DNA from: Craterostigma plantagineum
Lineage: Eukaryota > Streptophyta > Magnoliopsida > Lamiales > Linderniaceae
Direction of reading: 5' to 3'
Assembly: GCA_027422505.1 (NCBI GenBank)
Contig: JAPQWV010000018.1
Coordinates: 12,232,001-12,296,000, forward strand
Length of the DNA stretch: 64,000 nt
Every line of letters starts with the position of its first letter. The stretch's first letter is position 1. The translations under genes were made by a program, and so were the position numbers. The notes under the pieces are model-generated. The model searched no databases. It saw nothing but the letters and a program-made list of their open reading frames with translations, and was not told where the DNA came from. Positions 1-11,600 of this stretch are shown here, piece after piece.

Positions 1-271
1 GTTGAGGTTCGGTTGGCTTTGAGTTGCAGAGAAGACGATTTGCAGTGCAGGGGCGGGAGAGCACAGGCTTGCTTTTTTTACTGGAAGTGAAAGTGGTTGC
101 TTTTTTTTACATTTACCCCATTCTTCTATCACGGGTCTGATGTTTCAGATTCGCTACAGTGTAACATGTAAACCATTTAGTTAATTTTTTCGATAAGTGT
201 TGTTGAGGTTGTTGATTGACATTAAATAAGGGTAAAATAGTCTTTAGAGCAGAGTTAGTAAAGGTACAAAG
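1..271. other. Flank left of the Ulp1-MULE, no gene seen
   Basis: AT-rich sequence with no convincing reading frame or splice structure. Because the following 8.3 kb is an inserted element, this stretch was probably the promoter-proximal DNA of the DUF1350 gene that now begins at 8669. That is an inference from the matching 9-bp target duplications at 272-280 and 8592-8600. Confidence 0.5.
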
Positions 272-472
272 GTAAAGTCAGATTTTGGGTGCTATTTTTT
301 AAGAGATGACAAATCCCAAAGGCTATTTTCTTAAGGAGAATTTTAAAAAAGAGGAACGATTCTATTTCGTTTTAAAAAAAGAGGAACGGGTTCTCAAATG
401 ACTGAAATACCCTTACTAAAAAACTGGTTAAGGAGGCTAATCCGTTTTTTTAACAGTGAAAAGTTATTCGAG

Positions 473-1185
473 TTTTATTCGAGTGACACAATACTCGAAT
501 AATCGACTCGAATAAATGCATTTTTAATTTATTAAAAGCGAAAAATTATTCGGATTTATTCGAGTAAAAGCAAGACTCGAATGACTTACTCTAATAATAA
601 ATCGAAGAGATAAGGTGACTCGAATAATGTGCAGAAAATTTAAACGAGTAAGCTACATTATTCGAGTATCTTATCGAGAGTTCTTTTCGAGTCAAAACTC
701 GAATAATATACTCGAATAAGCAGTGTTTTAAAAAGCTCGGAAAGAAAATTAGACACAAATCACTCGAAAACCTTAAATCCCTCGCGCTCTCTCTTCGAAT
801 ACAAATCACTCGAAAAATCTTACACAAGCCCAAGCATAATCAAATGGCGAAAAGAAAAACGAGATCATCGGAGCCTTCCGCGCCTGTTCGTATCCGGGTG
901 GATGAGCAAATCGACGGCGGTAGAGCCAGGGTGAGTTTTTGGTCGCATTTTGGGTTTTTGTTAAATCGAATTGGTTGAACGAATTTCTTGGTTAGATCTT
1001 TTGTTATTAGCGTTAAATCGATCGATTTTGATGTTAAATCTTTGCGTAAACGTCGTAATCGGTCGGATTTTTGTAAAAATCTTTTTCATCTCCTTTTCGA
1101 GTTTTTTATTCGAGTAATTAGGGTTCGAATAACTTCTTGACGTATTCGAGTGATGTTTTACTCGAATAATTTACTCGAATAACAG
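473..1185. repeat. Left ATTCGAGT/ACTCGAAT word array of the Ulp1-MULE
   Basis: About fourteen copies of ATTCGAGT or its complement, often as TTATTCGAGT / ACTCGAATAA, lie in both orientations at 473-720 (upstream of the Ulp1 start) and 1097-1185 (intron 1). The intervening exon at 844-930 has none. Adjacent copies often form inverted pairs. Binding by the element's transposase is a plausible but untested role. Confidence 0.8.
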
Positions 1186-4100
1186 TGAATTTTGCTTTTT
1201 TTGCGTTTTCAGATCTATCTTCCGACGAAGTTGCCGGCGGACAATTTCTACCATGCCACCCTCACTCTGAACGCGCAGTACATGTCGGTATGCGAACGCA
1301 TCCGTACGCTTTTGAACGAGGAGGAAATGGAGGAGATGGTTAGACGGACACAGTTCGGGAACCTGATAAAGGTGGCCCGAAACCACTACAACTCGAACAT
1401 GATCATGTGGTATTTGATGAGCCGGCAGGTGGAGTACATGCCGGACTCGAAGGAGTTCTGGATGGTCGTTGGTGGGCGACCATTACGATTTTCATTGGTC
1501 GAGTATTGCCTACTCACGGGCCTCGACTGCGGCGCTAACGAGCCGGAGATACCGTCGTCGAACGAGTTTGCGACGAGGCATTGGCCTGGTATTAATTCTA
1601 TTTTTTATCTTTTTGATTCGTTTTTTTACTTCGATTTCAAAAACTAACGTTTGTTTTATGGCTCGCAGGCAAGCCCGTTATATATTTACACGATTTGGAG
1701 AAGAAAATCACGGAAATGATCCGTGACGCCGGTGGAGCCTCGGGCGTTCATCCCGAGAAATTGAAGATCGCGGCCCTTTATTTTGCCGTCGGGGTGCTAG
1801 GGGAGCGGAGGGTAAAGAAGGACTTGAAGGTCAAGGAGGAGTGGCTCCGTCTGGTGGAGGACTTCGACCGCTTCAACGAATATCCTTGGGGAAGGATATC
1901 GTTCGAGGAGGTCATTTATGGTCTGAACAAAGACCTCTTGGGGAGGGCGATGGAGATGGCATCGAATGGAAGAACCCAAACAACCTTCGATATCAGCGGC
2001 TTCGTAATGCCGCTTCAGGTAAATAAATTAGTTTTGTATTATTATTTAAGACATATTATATTTATTTTAACTTACTTCTACTCTCTTTTATCAGGTTCTG
2101 GCATACGAGTGCTGGCCGACCGTCGGCCAAGAATTTACTGTGAGAAGAGCCGGCGAAGGGCTCCCGCTACCCCGTATGTGCCATTGGAAGACGACATTTT
2201 ACGGCAAGAGCTCTGCTCCGGGATGGCAAGCGGTCGAGCGTGCATTCGGTGCCGTGGCGATGGATGTAAGTATATTTATTTATTTATAATATGGATTTAT
2301 TTAGATTGCGTTTTCTAAATTGTACAAATACACAGGACGTGCGGTGTTGCCTTACACCGACCGATGCTGAAGCCGATTCAAGGCACTTCCGCACGGTCGC
2401 CGGATTTTGTGGCAGCCGGAATGATGCCGTGGCCCAGAGGATAGTGGAGCATCTCCTAAATGGGCTGCCGGTCTACTGCACCGAGCATCGGCTTGCTCCG
2501 TCTCCTCCTCGGCCGTCTCCTCCTCGGCCGTCTCCTCCTCCGAGGCCGTCTCCTCCGAGGTCTTCTCCTCCGAGGCCGTCTCCTCCTCCTTCCGGCTCAA
2601 TCATCGCCCATTTCGATAGAAGAATGGACAGGCTGGAAGGCGATGTACGGGATTTGCGGACGGAGATTAGGGAGCTGCGCTCGATCGTGGTCCAAGGTAT
2701 GTCTTACTTAATGTTTATTTTATAAGATTATATTGATATTACGTAAATCTAACGTAATACTCTAATTTTGTAGCCCTTGAGAGCCTGACGCCGAGAACGG
2801 TGCAGGCGGCGGCGGAGAGGGCCGCGGCCGAGATGGAGGCCGCGGCCGTGGCGGCGGAGAGGGCCGCGGCGGAGAGGGCGGCGGAGGAGAGGGCCGCGGC
2901 GGAGGCGGCCGCGGCGGATAGGGCGGCGGCGGAGAGGGCCGCGGCGGAGAGGGCCGCGGCGGAGAAGGCGGCGGAGGAGAGGGCCGCGGCGGAGGCGGCC
3001 GCGTCGGAGAGGGCCGCGGCGGATAGGGCGGCGGCGGAGAGGGCCGCGGCGGAGAAGGCGGCGGCGGAGCATGCGGCGGCGGAGAGGGCCGCCGCGGATA
3101 GGGCGGCGGCGGAAGCGGAGAGGGCGGCGGCGGAGGCGGCGGCAGAAAGGGCCGCCGCGGCGTCGAAGGCAAAGAAGGCGGCGTGGGCGGAGGCGCAGAG
3201 GGCCGCGGCGGCGTCGAAGGCAAAGAAGGCGGCGGAAGCGGAGGAGAGGCGGCCACGGACGGAACGTGCGAAGAAGAAGTCCAGGTTGCTTTCGAGTCCG
3301 TATACGCCGACGCCCGATTCGACCCCTCGCGTTGCAATACAACGCCGCTCGGACATAGAGCATATCATCGGCGAGAGGGTGAAGAGTTGGGATGCCGTCG
3401 CGGCGGAGGTGGCAAGAATGGGCGCAAAGGAGGAACGGCAAGGAATCCTCCAAGCGTACGACAAGAAATTTTTTGCCGACCTGTCCACTCCGAAAGTGTG
3501 GCTTTCGGATGAGGTATGTGTGTTTTTTGTTAAATATGTTCTAATTATTTCGTTTAATAACATTATATGCTATTATTGCAGCACGTCAACGAGGCATTCA
3601 GCGGGTTCACGGCGATGCAAGAAAAGTGCGTGCATGCGGAGCGAATCGCGTACGTGAACGCCAACTTCGCACATGCAGTCAGGATGGAGTCCGCCAAACC
3701 GCGACCGTGGAACGTGTCCTTGTTCGACCTATTCGCCACGGGAGAGATCAATGCGATATACGGCGGCAAGCCGTCACTTCACTGGAGCCAAGCGGATGTG
3801 GCCGTCATCCCATTGGAATTTAACTCGCATTGGGTGCTCCTCGTCGCTCGGTTCAAGGAGAGGAACATCCTCGTTTTGGATTCCGACCGCAGCAGCGATT
3901 CGGACTTGAGGGCAATGAAGCCGTTCCTCGATCCTTTGGCCGAAGTGATACCGCTGATGCTTCAACACGTAGGTGTGGAGCAAGAATCCGGGGAGAAGTT
4001 TTCTTGGGTGCGGTGCCCCAATTTCCCTCAACAACGTCTCAGGTAATTTTTTTATTTTCTCACTTTCTTATTTTCTTATTTTCTTAAACCTGAAATTGTT

Positions 4101-4266
4101 ATATTTCTCGAACAGCGGAGAGTGCGGTATGTACATGCTTAGGGCCGCGATGTCTCTGTTGATCGGTCACAGAGATGATCTCTACGCTTTGGACGATACT
4201 AAAGTTGCCTTGTTTAGAAAGTTTTTGACTATATGTATTTATGTTAACAATTGGGATATTGTATGA
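844..4266 (+). CDS. MULE-borne Ulp1-like cysteine protease (DUF1985 + C48 peptidase), 8 exons
   Basis: My model joins 844-930, 1213-1588, 1669-2018, 2095-2265, 2336-2696, 2774-3513, 3582-4042 and 4116-4266. All introns are GT-AG, the reading frame is open throughout, and the total is 2697 nt (898 aa). Exons 2-3 encode a DUF1985-type domain (motif RFSLVEYCLLTGLDCG). Exon 5 holds an SPPRP-rich linker. Exon 6 holds a long Ala/Glu/Arg stretch likely to form a coiled coil or single alpha-helix. Exons 7-8 form a C48 peptidase with a His in NSHWVLLV, Asp in VLDSD, Gln near FPQQ and Cys in SGECGMY, so the catalytic set looks complete. The family removes SUMO-like modifiers, but the role in transposition is unknown. 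It converges on the transposase gene and leaves about 1.1 kb between stop codons. Confidence 0.85.
2795..3245 (+). repeat. GC-rich coding minisatellite encoding Ala/Glu/Arg heptad-like repeat
   Basis: Imperfect tandem repeats built on GCGGCGGAGAGG-type units encode runs such as AERAAAERAAEER for about 150 residues inside exon 6 of the Ulp1-like gene. Charged residues recur every 4-5 positions among alanines, as in coiled coils or stable single helices. The block is far more GC-rich than its surroundings and generates long spurious Pro- and Arg-rich frames on the other strand. Confidence 0.85.
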
Positions 4267-5377
4267 ACGGTTTTAGATATATTTGTATAGATTTTTTGAT
4301 TTGGAATTGTTTTGTGTTATGGTTGGTTGAGTTGCTGTTGAGGTTGTTCAGAGTGTTCAAGGTTCAGTGTTGTTTTTCCCAAATTTCACTGTTATTCGAG
4401 TGAAAGAGCTTGTTCGAATAATGATTACTATTCGAGTAAGTTAATCGATCTTAATTCGAGTACCTCATAGCACTCGAATAAGCTTCACTGGATCAGTTGA
4501 TTTTATCGGACTTCACTGTTGTCCGAGTCAAAGATCTTGTTCGAATAATGGCAGTTAAACGAGTAAGCTATTCGAGCTCAATCCGAGTATCAAACAGCAC
4601 TCGAATAAACTTCACTGGATTAGTTGTTTCTGTCGAACTTCACTGTTATTCGAGTGAAAGAGCTTGTTCGGATAATGCTAATTTTATCGAGTTTCGTATT
4701 CGAGCCTATTCGAGTATAATACATAACTCGAATAAATTAAAAATCGAAAATATTGTTTTTATATCATGAGCATGAAATGTTAAATAACATGAAAACATTT
4801 CATGTTAAATATCATTTCATGTTTAATAACATTTTCTTTCTAAGTAATAAGATATTATAGAGATTCTTTAAAAAAAAGAAAATCAAGTTGATATTTCGAT
4901 ACATGTTATATCTATTGTTGATGGGAATGTAGATACTAAAGTCCTATCTACCAATGTATTTCATTGTATGTTATGCAACGACTTTTATTAAACATTGTAA
5001 TCTTCATAAAGCGACTTATTAACATCATGAAGGCCCTATAACATCGAAATATTGATATTTATACATCTATGTATCGAGATAATTAAAATTCAAAAACTCT
5101 GAAAAGAACACTCGAATTACAAGATATTATTCGAGTACGGTATTCGATTGTTTTGTAAATTATTCGAGTTTATTCGTTTACTCGAATAAGTTCAGGTTTT
5201 CGTTTTCGACTTTTTATTGTTACGTTATTCGAGTGACCTATTCCAATAATATTCGAGTTGTGCATTTTACTCGAATAACAGTGAAATAAGCTACAATCAA
5301 GCCAAACTCACAATAATCCATCAATCTCATACAACCTCATACATCAAACTCATACAAACTCATACATCAAGATTTAC
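4267..5377. repeat. Central non-coding block between the convergent MULE genes, with the ATTCGAGT word array
   Basis: This spacer separates the two stop codons. It carries about fifteen ATTCGAGT/ACTCGAAT words in two clusters (4393-4735 and 5110-5282) separated by plain AT-rich DNA. Near-repeats of a longer unit are visible around 4490-4680, including the phrase CACTGGAT(C/T)AGTTG. No further gene is visible. The arrays near both 3' ends could also affect transcript termination, which is speculation. Confidence 0.75.
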
Positions 5378-7645
5378 TTAATGTCTACGACCAAACTCAC
5401 CGACGGACGGAAACCACCTTTCTTTTCTCCGACCACGCCTTGCTACGAACGGAGGCGGCAACACCAATTGATCCGAGGTATCCCACTCGGCTTGATCCGG
5501 AACCGGCGAAACTCGTCCGTGATAAGCAGACTGCCACGTTAGGACAGAATAATATTCCGAACACAACGGGTAGAAACTCATGTTCGCTCGTAGACTCGCC
5601 GCGATTGCATGTGGACAAGGAATCCTGTCGATGTCGAATTGGCGGCACGTACAAGTCTTCGACCGCAAGTTAACAATGGCACGACCCCCCGGAGATCGGA
5701 CATCGTACTCATGCGGAGCGATTTCATGTACTTCATACCCTTGACTTAGCTCATACCTCTCACGGAGCTTCATTTCCACCGTCGGGGTAAACCGCGTGAT
5801 TGCTTGTCCAGATTGCTGTCTGTATCTAGCAAACCAATCCCCCGTCAGCCTCTGTATTGATTCCAGAAGCGCAATGATCGGTAGCTTTCTTTCTTCGCGG
5901 AGTCTTGCATTAATCGATTCCACCCCGTTCGTAGTCATGATGTTATAGCGAGACGTCGGAGAATAGGCTCGACTCCATCGTTCCTTAGTATCAATCTGTT
6001 GCAAATACGCGTATGCGATGGGAAACCTATTCTCAAAATCACCATATTGTGAATCAAAGTCGCATTGCTTGTATATTTTAGCAATGTGTATGAACGTCTC
6101 GGTCGCACCCTGCTTCTTACACCTGCTTTTCATATTTTGTGACAGGTGCCAAATACAATGACCGTGGTGCGCACGACCGTAGACGGCTGCAACGGCGGCT
6201 TTGATAGAAGGAGATCTGTCGGATACGATGACAAGATCGTCCTCGTTGGGCACGACTTGCAAGAGCTCGTTCAAGAACCACGACCAAGCTTCTATGCACT
6301 CGTTATTGTCGATTATGCCCCAAGCTAAAGGAAACTGATGGCGGTCGCCATCCTCCGCTGATGCAATGAGCAACGTACCCCCATACTTTCCTTTCAACCA
6401 AGTACCGTCTATGCAAACAACCTTCCTCATGTGACGGTATCCCGCAATACAAGCACCAAGGGATAGGAATGCGTGCTTAAATCTCCGCTCGTCGTCCAGA
6501 TATACACTTGCTATGGTTCCCGGATTCACTCTTCTCAACGTCGACAGGTACGACGGCAACAGCTTGTAACTCTCATCGGGGTCACCCTTCATTTCATTTT
6601 GTGCTAAAATGCCTCCTTTCCATGCTTTGAAGTACGAAACTTCAATCCCACGATTTCTCATCATTGTTTGAATGAGTTTAGGGGCCGGTGTACTTGTTGA
6701 ACCCTGAAAAGATTCAAGCAGCATATCACTCACGGAGGTTGACGATGCTTGAGTGAGTCTTGCGTTCCGATTTGCAAGGTCGCACGTATGTGTGTTGTAA
6801 TACGTACGAATCGAGAATACGGATGTATCCTTAATCTTCGCCGTCCATATCCTCCAAGTACATCCATCCTCTTTGCATCTCACGCCATAGTACGATCGGG
6901 AAGATTTTATAATCTTGACCTCGAAGGATGCCTCTATAGCAACTCTTTGGATCCTATTCTTGACGGCCTTCTTATCCTCGAATTCATCACCGACCTTCAT
7001 GGTGGAACCGTCGGTAAAAGAATACCGATCGCTAGGAATAGTTGCATTTTCCTCTTCCTCCTCCTCCTCATCATTCCCGTCCGCATTTTCTCCGTCTACG
7101 CCATCAAAATTGACGTGCACGTTCTGCCGTGATGCAACATTCTCATCACGGTCGTTCGCCTCATTGTGACCTTCACCCCCATAATTCACATCTTCGCATC
7201 CGCCAAAGTCGATGATACGGTCAAAATAATCATCGATGTAACCACCGCCATCGCTACGAACCTCAATTGGAACGGGACCAACTTCATCATCCGCGAGAGT
7301 TTGACGGTGGAGGGTCGTAGGGAGTCCAATCTCCACACGGAGAATCGGTCTATCCATTGGACCCCCTAAGTATATATAACCCTTCAACTCTCGATCATTC
7401 TTTATATACAACGGAGCACACCCTTCCATACCTCTCATAGATGGCTGATAACTTAGTTTTAACTCCGGCCTCCTGCTTACGCCAATAGTCTCGTATATTT
7501 CGTTCCGCAGATCGTCCAGCAAACAACAATCGACATCGAACCCAATGGGCTTCATATTTGTTCCCATCCTTGGAACCCATGTCCATTTATTATCATTCCC
7601 AATTATCCATTCTCCATCGTAATCAATCATGATGCTGGTCGGCAT
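5378..7645 (-). CDS. MULE transposase (MuDR domain, MULE DDE core, SWIM zinc finger)
   Basis: One uninterrupted coding exon of 755 aa. The N-terminal third is acidic and variable. A MuDR-type domain follows around residues 210-300 (KVGDEFEDKKAVKNRIQ, Cys pair in RCKEDGCTWRI). The DDE catalytic core includes VCIDGTWLKG, a second Asp in VIVSDR and HGHCIWHL. The C-terminal SWIM finger is CTCRQFDIDRIPCPHA. I chose the ATG at 7645-7643 because TTGTTTCCAG immediately upstream looks like a splice acceptor and a GTAAG donor lies at 8275-8271, implying a 5'-UTR intron. An in-frame ATG at 7663 would fall inside that intron. The family catalyses cut-and-paste transposition with 9-bp target duplications, matching the repeats seen here. 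Confidence 0.9.
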   Translation of the reverse strand: MPTSIMIDYDGEWIIGNDNKWTWVPRMGTNMKPIGFDVDCCLLDDLRNEIYETIGVSRRPELKLSYQPSMRGMEGCAPLYIKNDRELKGYIYLGGPMDRPILRVEIGLPTTLHRQTLADDEVGPVPIEVRSDGGGYIDDYFDRIIDFGGCEDVNYGGEGHNEANDRDENVASRQNVHVNFDGVDGENADGNDEEEEEEENATIPSDRYSFTDGSTMKVGDEFEDKKAVKNRIQRVAIEASFEVKIIKSSRSYYGVRCKEDGCTWRIWTAKIKDTSVFSIRTYYNTHTCDLANRNARLTQASSTSVSDMLLESFQGSTSTPAPKLIQTMMRNRGIEVSYFKAWKGGILAQNEMKGDPDESYKLLPSYLSTLRRVNPGTIASVYLDDERRFKHAFLSLGACIAGYRHMRKVVCIDGTWLKGKYGGTLLIASAEDGDRHQFPLAWGIIDNNECIEAWSWFLNELLQVVPNEDDLVIVSDRSPSIKAAVAAVYGRAHHGHCIWHLSQNMKSRCKKQGATETFIHIAKIYKQCDFDSQYGDFENRFPIAYAYLQQIDTKERWSRAYSPTSRYNIMTTNGVESINARLREERKLPIIALLESIQRLTGDWFARYRQQSGQAITRFTPTVEMKLRERYELSQGYEVHEIAPHEYDVRSPGGRAIVNLRSKTCTCRQFDIDRIPCPHAIAASLRANMSFYPLCSEYYSVLTWQSAYHGRVSPVPDQAEWDTSDQLVLPPPFVARRGRRKERWFPSVGEFGRRH

Positions 7646-7648
7646 AAC

Positions 7649-8275
7649 CTGGAAACAAATCATTGTTAATAAAATTTAATTGCAATATGCATTATTCGAA
7701 TAATTTCAATATTCGAAAAGTTGAAATTAATCGAGTAAACCATTCGAGTAGTAAAACAACTCGAATAGAGTCTTCGAGTGTTAAGATTTTGAAGACACTC
7801 GATAAGTTGTTATCGAAGAAATAAATGGAATAAATCAACTTTTATTGCAAACGAGTTATTCGAGTAAATAAAATATTCGGAAACAAAATTATTCGAGTAA
7901 GACATTCGAGTGTACGTTTAACTCGAATAACATATCCGAATAATATGTAAGTGTAAAATTTCATAAACAGTTGTATTAATCGAGTAAAGTTTCCGAGTTT
8001 ATTCGAGTTTGATGTACGATTCGTATGTTGCCAAAACAACTTATCCGAGTGACTTTTTGAGTCAACGTAAACTCGAATAACAGACTCGAATAATCGGAAA
8101 ACGAAAATTTTCTGCAAATTCGCACAGATCTAAGGTTAAAATGCTACCCATAACTACCCAAACCTTCGAAAATCTAATACCCGATGCTCGAAATGTAAAT
8201 GTCATTAACATGAACGGAAATTACAATGCCCGATAATATATACTTGTAACCGGCGTTAACATGAACGAAACTTAC
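7649..8275 (-). other. Probable 5'-UTR intron of the MULE transposase gene, with ATTCGAGT array
   Basis: Read on the minus strand, a GTAAG donor at 8275-8271 and a TTTCCAG acceptor at 7655-7649 frame a 627-bp intron just ahead of the transposase ATG. It holds about ten ATTCGAGT/ACTCGAAT words between 7690 and 8095, mirroring the array in intron 1 of the Ulp1-like gene at the other end. The leader exon would lie upstream of 8276 on the minus strand. No transcript evidence is available. Confidence 0.5.
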
Positions 8276-8668
8276 TGTATATGCGTTCAAGAACGAAATT
8301 GGGATTCTTGGAGCTTGGGTGTTTCGATTTCGGCGGATGCTTCAACTCGTTTTTCCTTCAAGATCTCGTTTTGGTGCTTCGTGGGTGCATTAATCAATGA
8401 GGTTGGTGCATTTTCTTTTTTTATTTTATATATATATTTCTTTTTTTTATTTAGGTATTAATTAAGGGTTTAGTTAATTAAGGAAACATGTTCCTCTTTT
8501 TTTAATTGACTCGGTCAAGTTTCCTTTTTTTAAAAAGAAACCAAAATTAATCTTATTTTTTAAAATAGCCCTTTTCTTAAAAAATCCCCGTGCAAAGTCA
8601 TCCCTCTCTAGCGCAAGTTGTACACTTCTGGATTTGTTCGTTCATTCGTTCTCCATTTCATTTCAACT

Positions 8669-11600
8669 ATGGCGAGTTTTGCATGGCCGGTAGCTCCTCG
8701 CATAAACCTATCCTCACCTACTACCACCGATTCGAAGTCGTTTAGAAGTTTCGCGAGCTTCTGCAACTTCCGTTGCCCCGCCTTTCGTAGTAACCGTCGA
8801 GGTCTAAGAATCTCATGTTCCAGCTTCGACGAAGGCTCCGACCGATCCTCCCGGTCGGAAACTACTGGTATTCAGCTCTACCGAGACATCGAGAGGTTGG
8901 TTATGTTCGCTTGTTGTTCTTATGGTTGGTAGATCATACGGAAATTGAGGATTCTGAAGACTTGAATTTCGTTATAGAAGCCTATTTTCTAAAAATTCTT
9001 CTGCGGGAATAGTGGAATTAGGGTGAGGAATTGGAATAGCGGAGAAATTGTGGTGATTCTGTTCTGATGATACAGTTTTACGCAGCTGCGTTGTGGAAGT
9101 AAACAAAATAAGCTTTTTGCTATGAACAGCACGGATGTCTTTTATAAGATTACCACTGATAAAGGAAGTATTTCTGATAGCGCAATGAAGCTTTGTGGAT
9201 GGTTTTTTTTTTAACTGTTGAATTATCCGCAGAGTTCTTACAGAGACAGTGAAGCAAACTCAAGGAGGATGGGGCGGTTCAGGTGATTGGGAAGAAATTG
9301 AGGTATAGTTCCCAATGTCTCGTAAATTTGATTGAAGTACTAGTTAAGCTAAACATGTGCTATGTTTTTCTGATTGTTCTATTAAAAGCTGCTATACGAG
9401 TTTATACTGGATCACCTTTCCTCAATTTGAATATAGGTATTTGTGCTTTGATTTTGCTGACATAAAAAGAAACATTGACTCTCTAGAGCCATTGTTGTCA
9501 GTCTTCTACTTTATGCTTCTATGTACTAATAATGAGATCCCCTTGTGCATAGTTGTGATTTATTGGGATGTTGGTATGTGCCTCTTCACTCTAAGCTCTG
9601 CAAATTATAGGGTGCATGGGTCTTGAAACCAAGAAACTCCAAGGTAACCTCAGTTGTGCATTTTGTGGGAGGAATATTTGTGGGGGCTGCTCCACAGCTT
9701 ACTTACCGCTTGTTCCTTGAACGTCTCGCAGATAGGTAGTTTTTGAATTCTTTCCTTCTTCATCTACCTGATTGCGAAGTTGTTTTGTGAAATGTGGATG
9801 TCTGTGCCAAGATCATAATATCCTAGTCGGAATCACCAAATGTCTGAACCATTGGTAACTATTTACCGATGTCATAACCATATCATTCTATCCTCTTTTG
9901 TTTTGAAATATGTGACTTACTGTACAGCGGCCTGCACTGTTGCATTTTCATCATTTTGTTGTATACTTTTCAATACATTTGTTGGATTTCATTGTTCATC
10001 ATATGCTATGAATCCCAATTTGAGGTTTAGTTGGTACAGATCTTGGGTTGGGAGAAACGAATGATTGCATATAACAACCGCCTCTTCCCTAGTCCAAAAC
10101 TTCGGTAAAATAATATTTCTTCTGTGCAATGTTACAGGGGTATATTAGTTATTGCCACGCCTTATGCCAGTGGTTTTGATCACTTCCTCATTGCAGATGA
10201 AGTACAGTTTAAATACGAGCGGTGTTTTCGTTACCTACAAGAAACAGTAGGTTTCATTTTGCCAAAGTATTCAGTTGATTAAGTTATATGTATTTTTCGT
10301 GTGATTAGTTTCTCCTTTTGTACAGGTTGCTGATGTTCCCTCTTTTGGGATTGGTCATTCTTTGGGATCACTTGTCCATCTTCTGATTGGTACAACATAT
10401 TTAATTTTTCCTTCTAGCCAGTGAAAATGCCTTCCATCAGCTAATAAGATTATTTCTGTAATCAGGGTCAAGATATGCTGTTCAGAGAAATGGAAACATA
10501 TTAATGTCGTTCAACAACAAGGTGTGGTTAGCTGTTCGATTTTTTGATAATGCTGAAACAATCAACTTCTTTAGCAATGCCTATTTTCCTGGCTCTAATT
10601 TGAGCCAGCTTATTTTTGTTACTATGCCCTTTTCAAAGGGTATGTACGACAGTATAATGCAGTCGTCAATTTTTTGTGTGGCGGGATTTAAATATAGAGC
10701 TCATGTCTTCACTACTTGATGTCATGTTTGAATGTTTTAATTCAGGAAGCAAGCTTAGCCGTTCCTTTGTTTTCGCCGATTCTTGTCCCTATGGCACAGA
10801 ACCTTGGACCATTTTTAAACCAAATAGCAGCTTCACCAACCATTCGCCTTGGGGTAAGACTTGTGAAACTTACTTTTAGAAAATAAATGCGCTGCAGAAG
10901 CCACGTACTTATTATTTAACATTATTTTCTTTATGTGTTTATTTATACATATTTTTTGTAGTTTATTTTATCTTTGTTCGCCAAATTAAAGGTTTTCTGT
11001 ACAGTGCTTCCAAGTATTCTTTTGCTTTATTCGTTTTTCTTGTTTTCATGCTTTCTAAAACTGATGCAAGGAATACAAAAATCTTGCACAGTTCTTAAAG
11101 CACTGAACTGGATCCGTTGCTCTTTATTTTCAATTCGCTAATTGTTCTTCTCTTATAAACATTTCTTTATGTTCGACGTCACATTTACAGGCTGAGATGA
11201 CGAGGAGGCAGTTTGACACACTTAGTCCTGCCCTTTTGAAGCAGGTACTTCCCCTGTTAGAGCAGCTTCCTCCATTATACATGGACCTAGCCAAGGGAAG
11301 GGAAGATTTTACTCCAAAGCCAGAAGAAACTCGAAGATTGGTGAGTCCCAGTTTCGTCTTCTACATATTATCTAAGAAAAAAACGTGGCTATGTGTGGTA
11401 AAAAGTTATAGAGAACTAACGCACCCGTTCAAGAAAAGTAGAACGGAGAAAAGGAAAAAATATTGTGAACTAGATCATATATTGTGTTTATGTGCTGCTT
11501 GTTCTGTCAAAAATATGCCTGACGCAGTAATTTGACCTTTCTTCAAGGCCTACTCTTTTCTCAATAACTTAATGGAATCATCGAGTCTGTGATTCAAGTA

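Larger units (their letters stand above)
281..8591. mobile_element. Mutator-like element with Ulp1-protease gene (Kaonashi/CUMULE type), apparently intact
   Basis: The element is flanked by near-perfect 9-bp direct repeats, GTAAAGTCA at 272-280 and GCAAAGTCA at 8592-8600, one mismatch apart. Its ends are only loosely inverted: blocks ATTTTTTAAGA, GGCTATTTT and AAAAAAGAGGAAC occur in the same order, inverted, within about 120 bp of each end. It carries two convergent genes, a C48 peptidase gene (844-4266, +) and a MULE transposase (5378-7645, -), both without visible disruption. MULEs that carry Ulp1-like genes and lack strong terminal repeats are known from Arabidopsis (Kaonashi) and melon (CUMULE). 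Non-coding parts are packed with the word ATTCGAGT. The exact ends rest on the target duplication and should be taken as good to a few bases. Confidence 0.8.

Noticed and set aside
2739..3563. Long minus-strand frames rich in Ala/Ser, Arg or Pro
   Set aside because: They are antisense shadows of the GC-rich AAER-encoding minisatellite in exon 6 of the Ulp1-like gene. No splice signals or domains support them.
8261..8461. Short plus-strand frame upstream of the DUF1350 gene
   Set aside because: It overlaps the predicted 5' leader of the minus-strand transposase gene and has no similarity I recognise.
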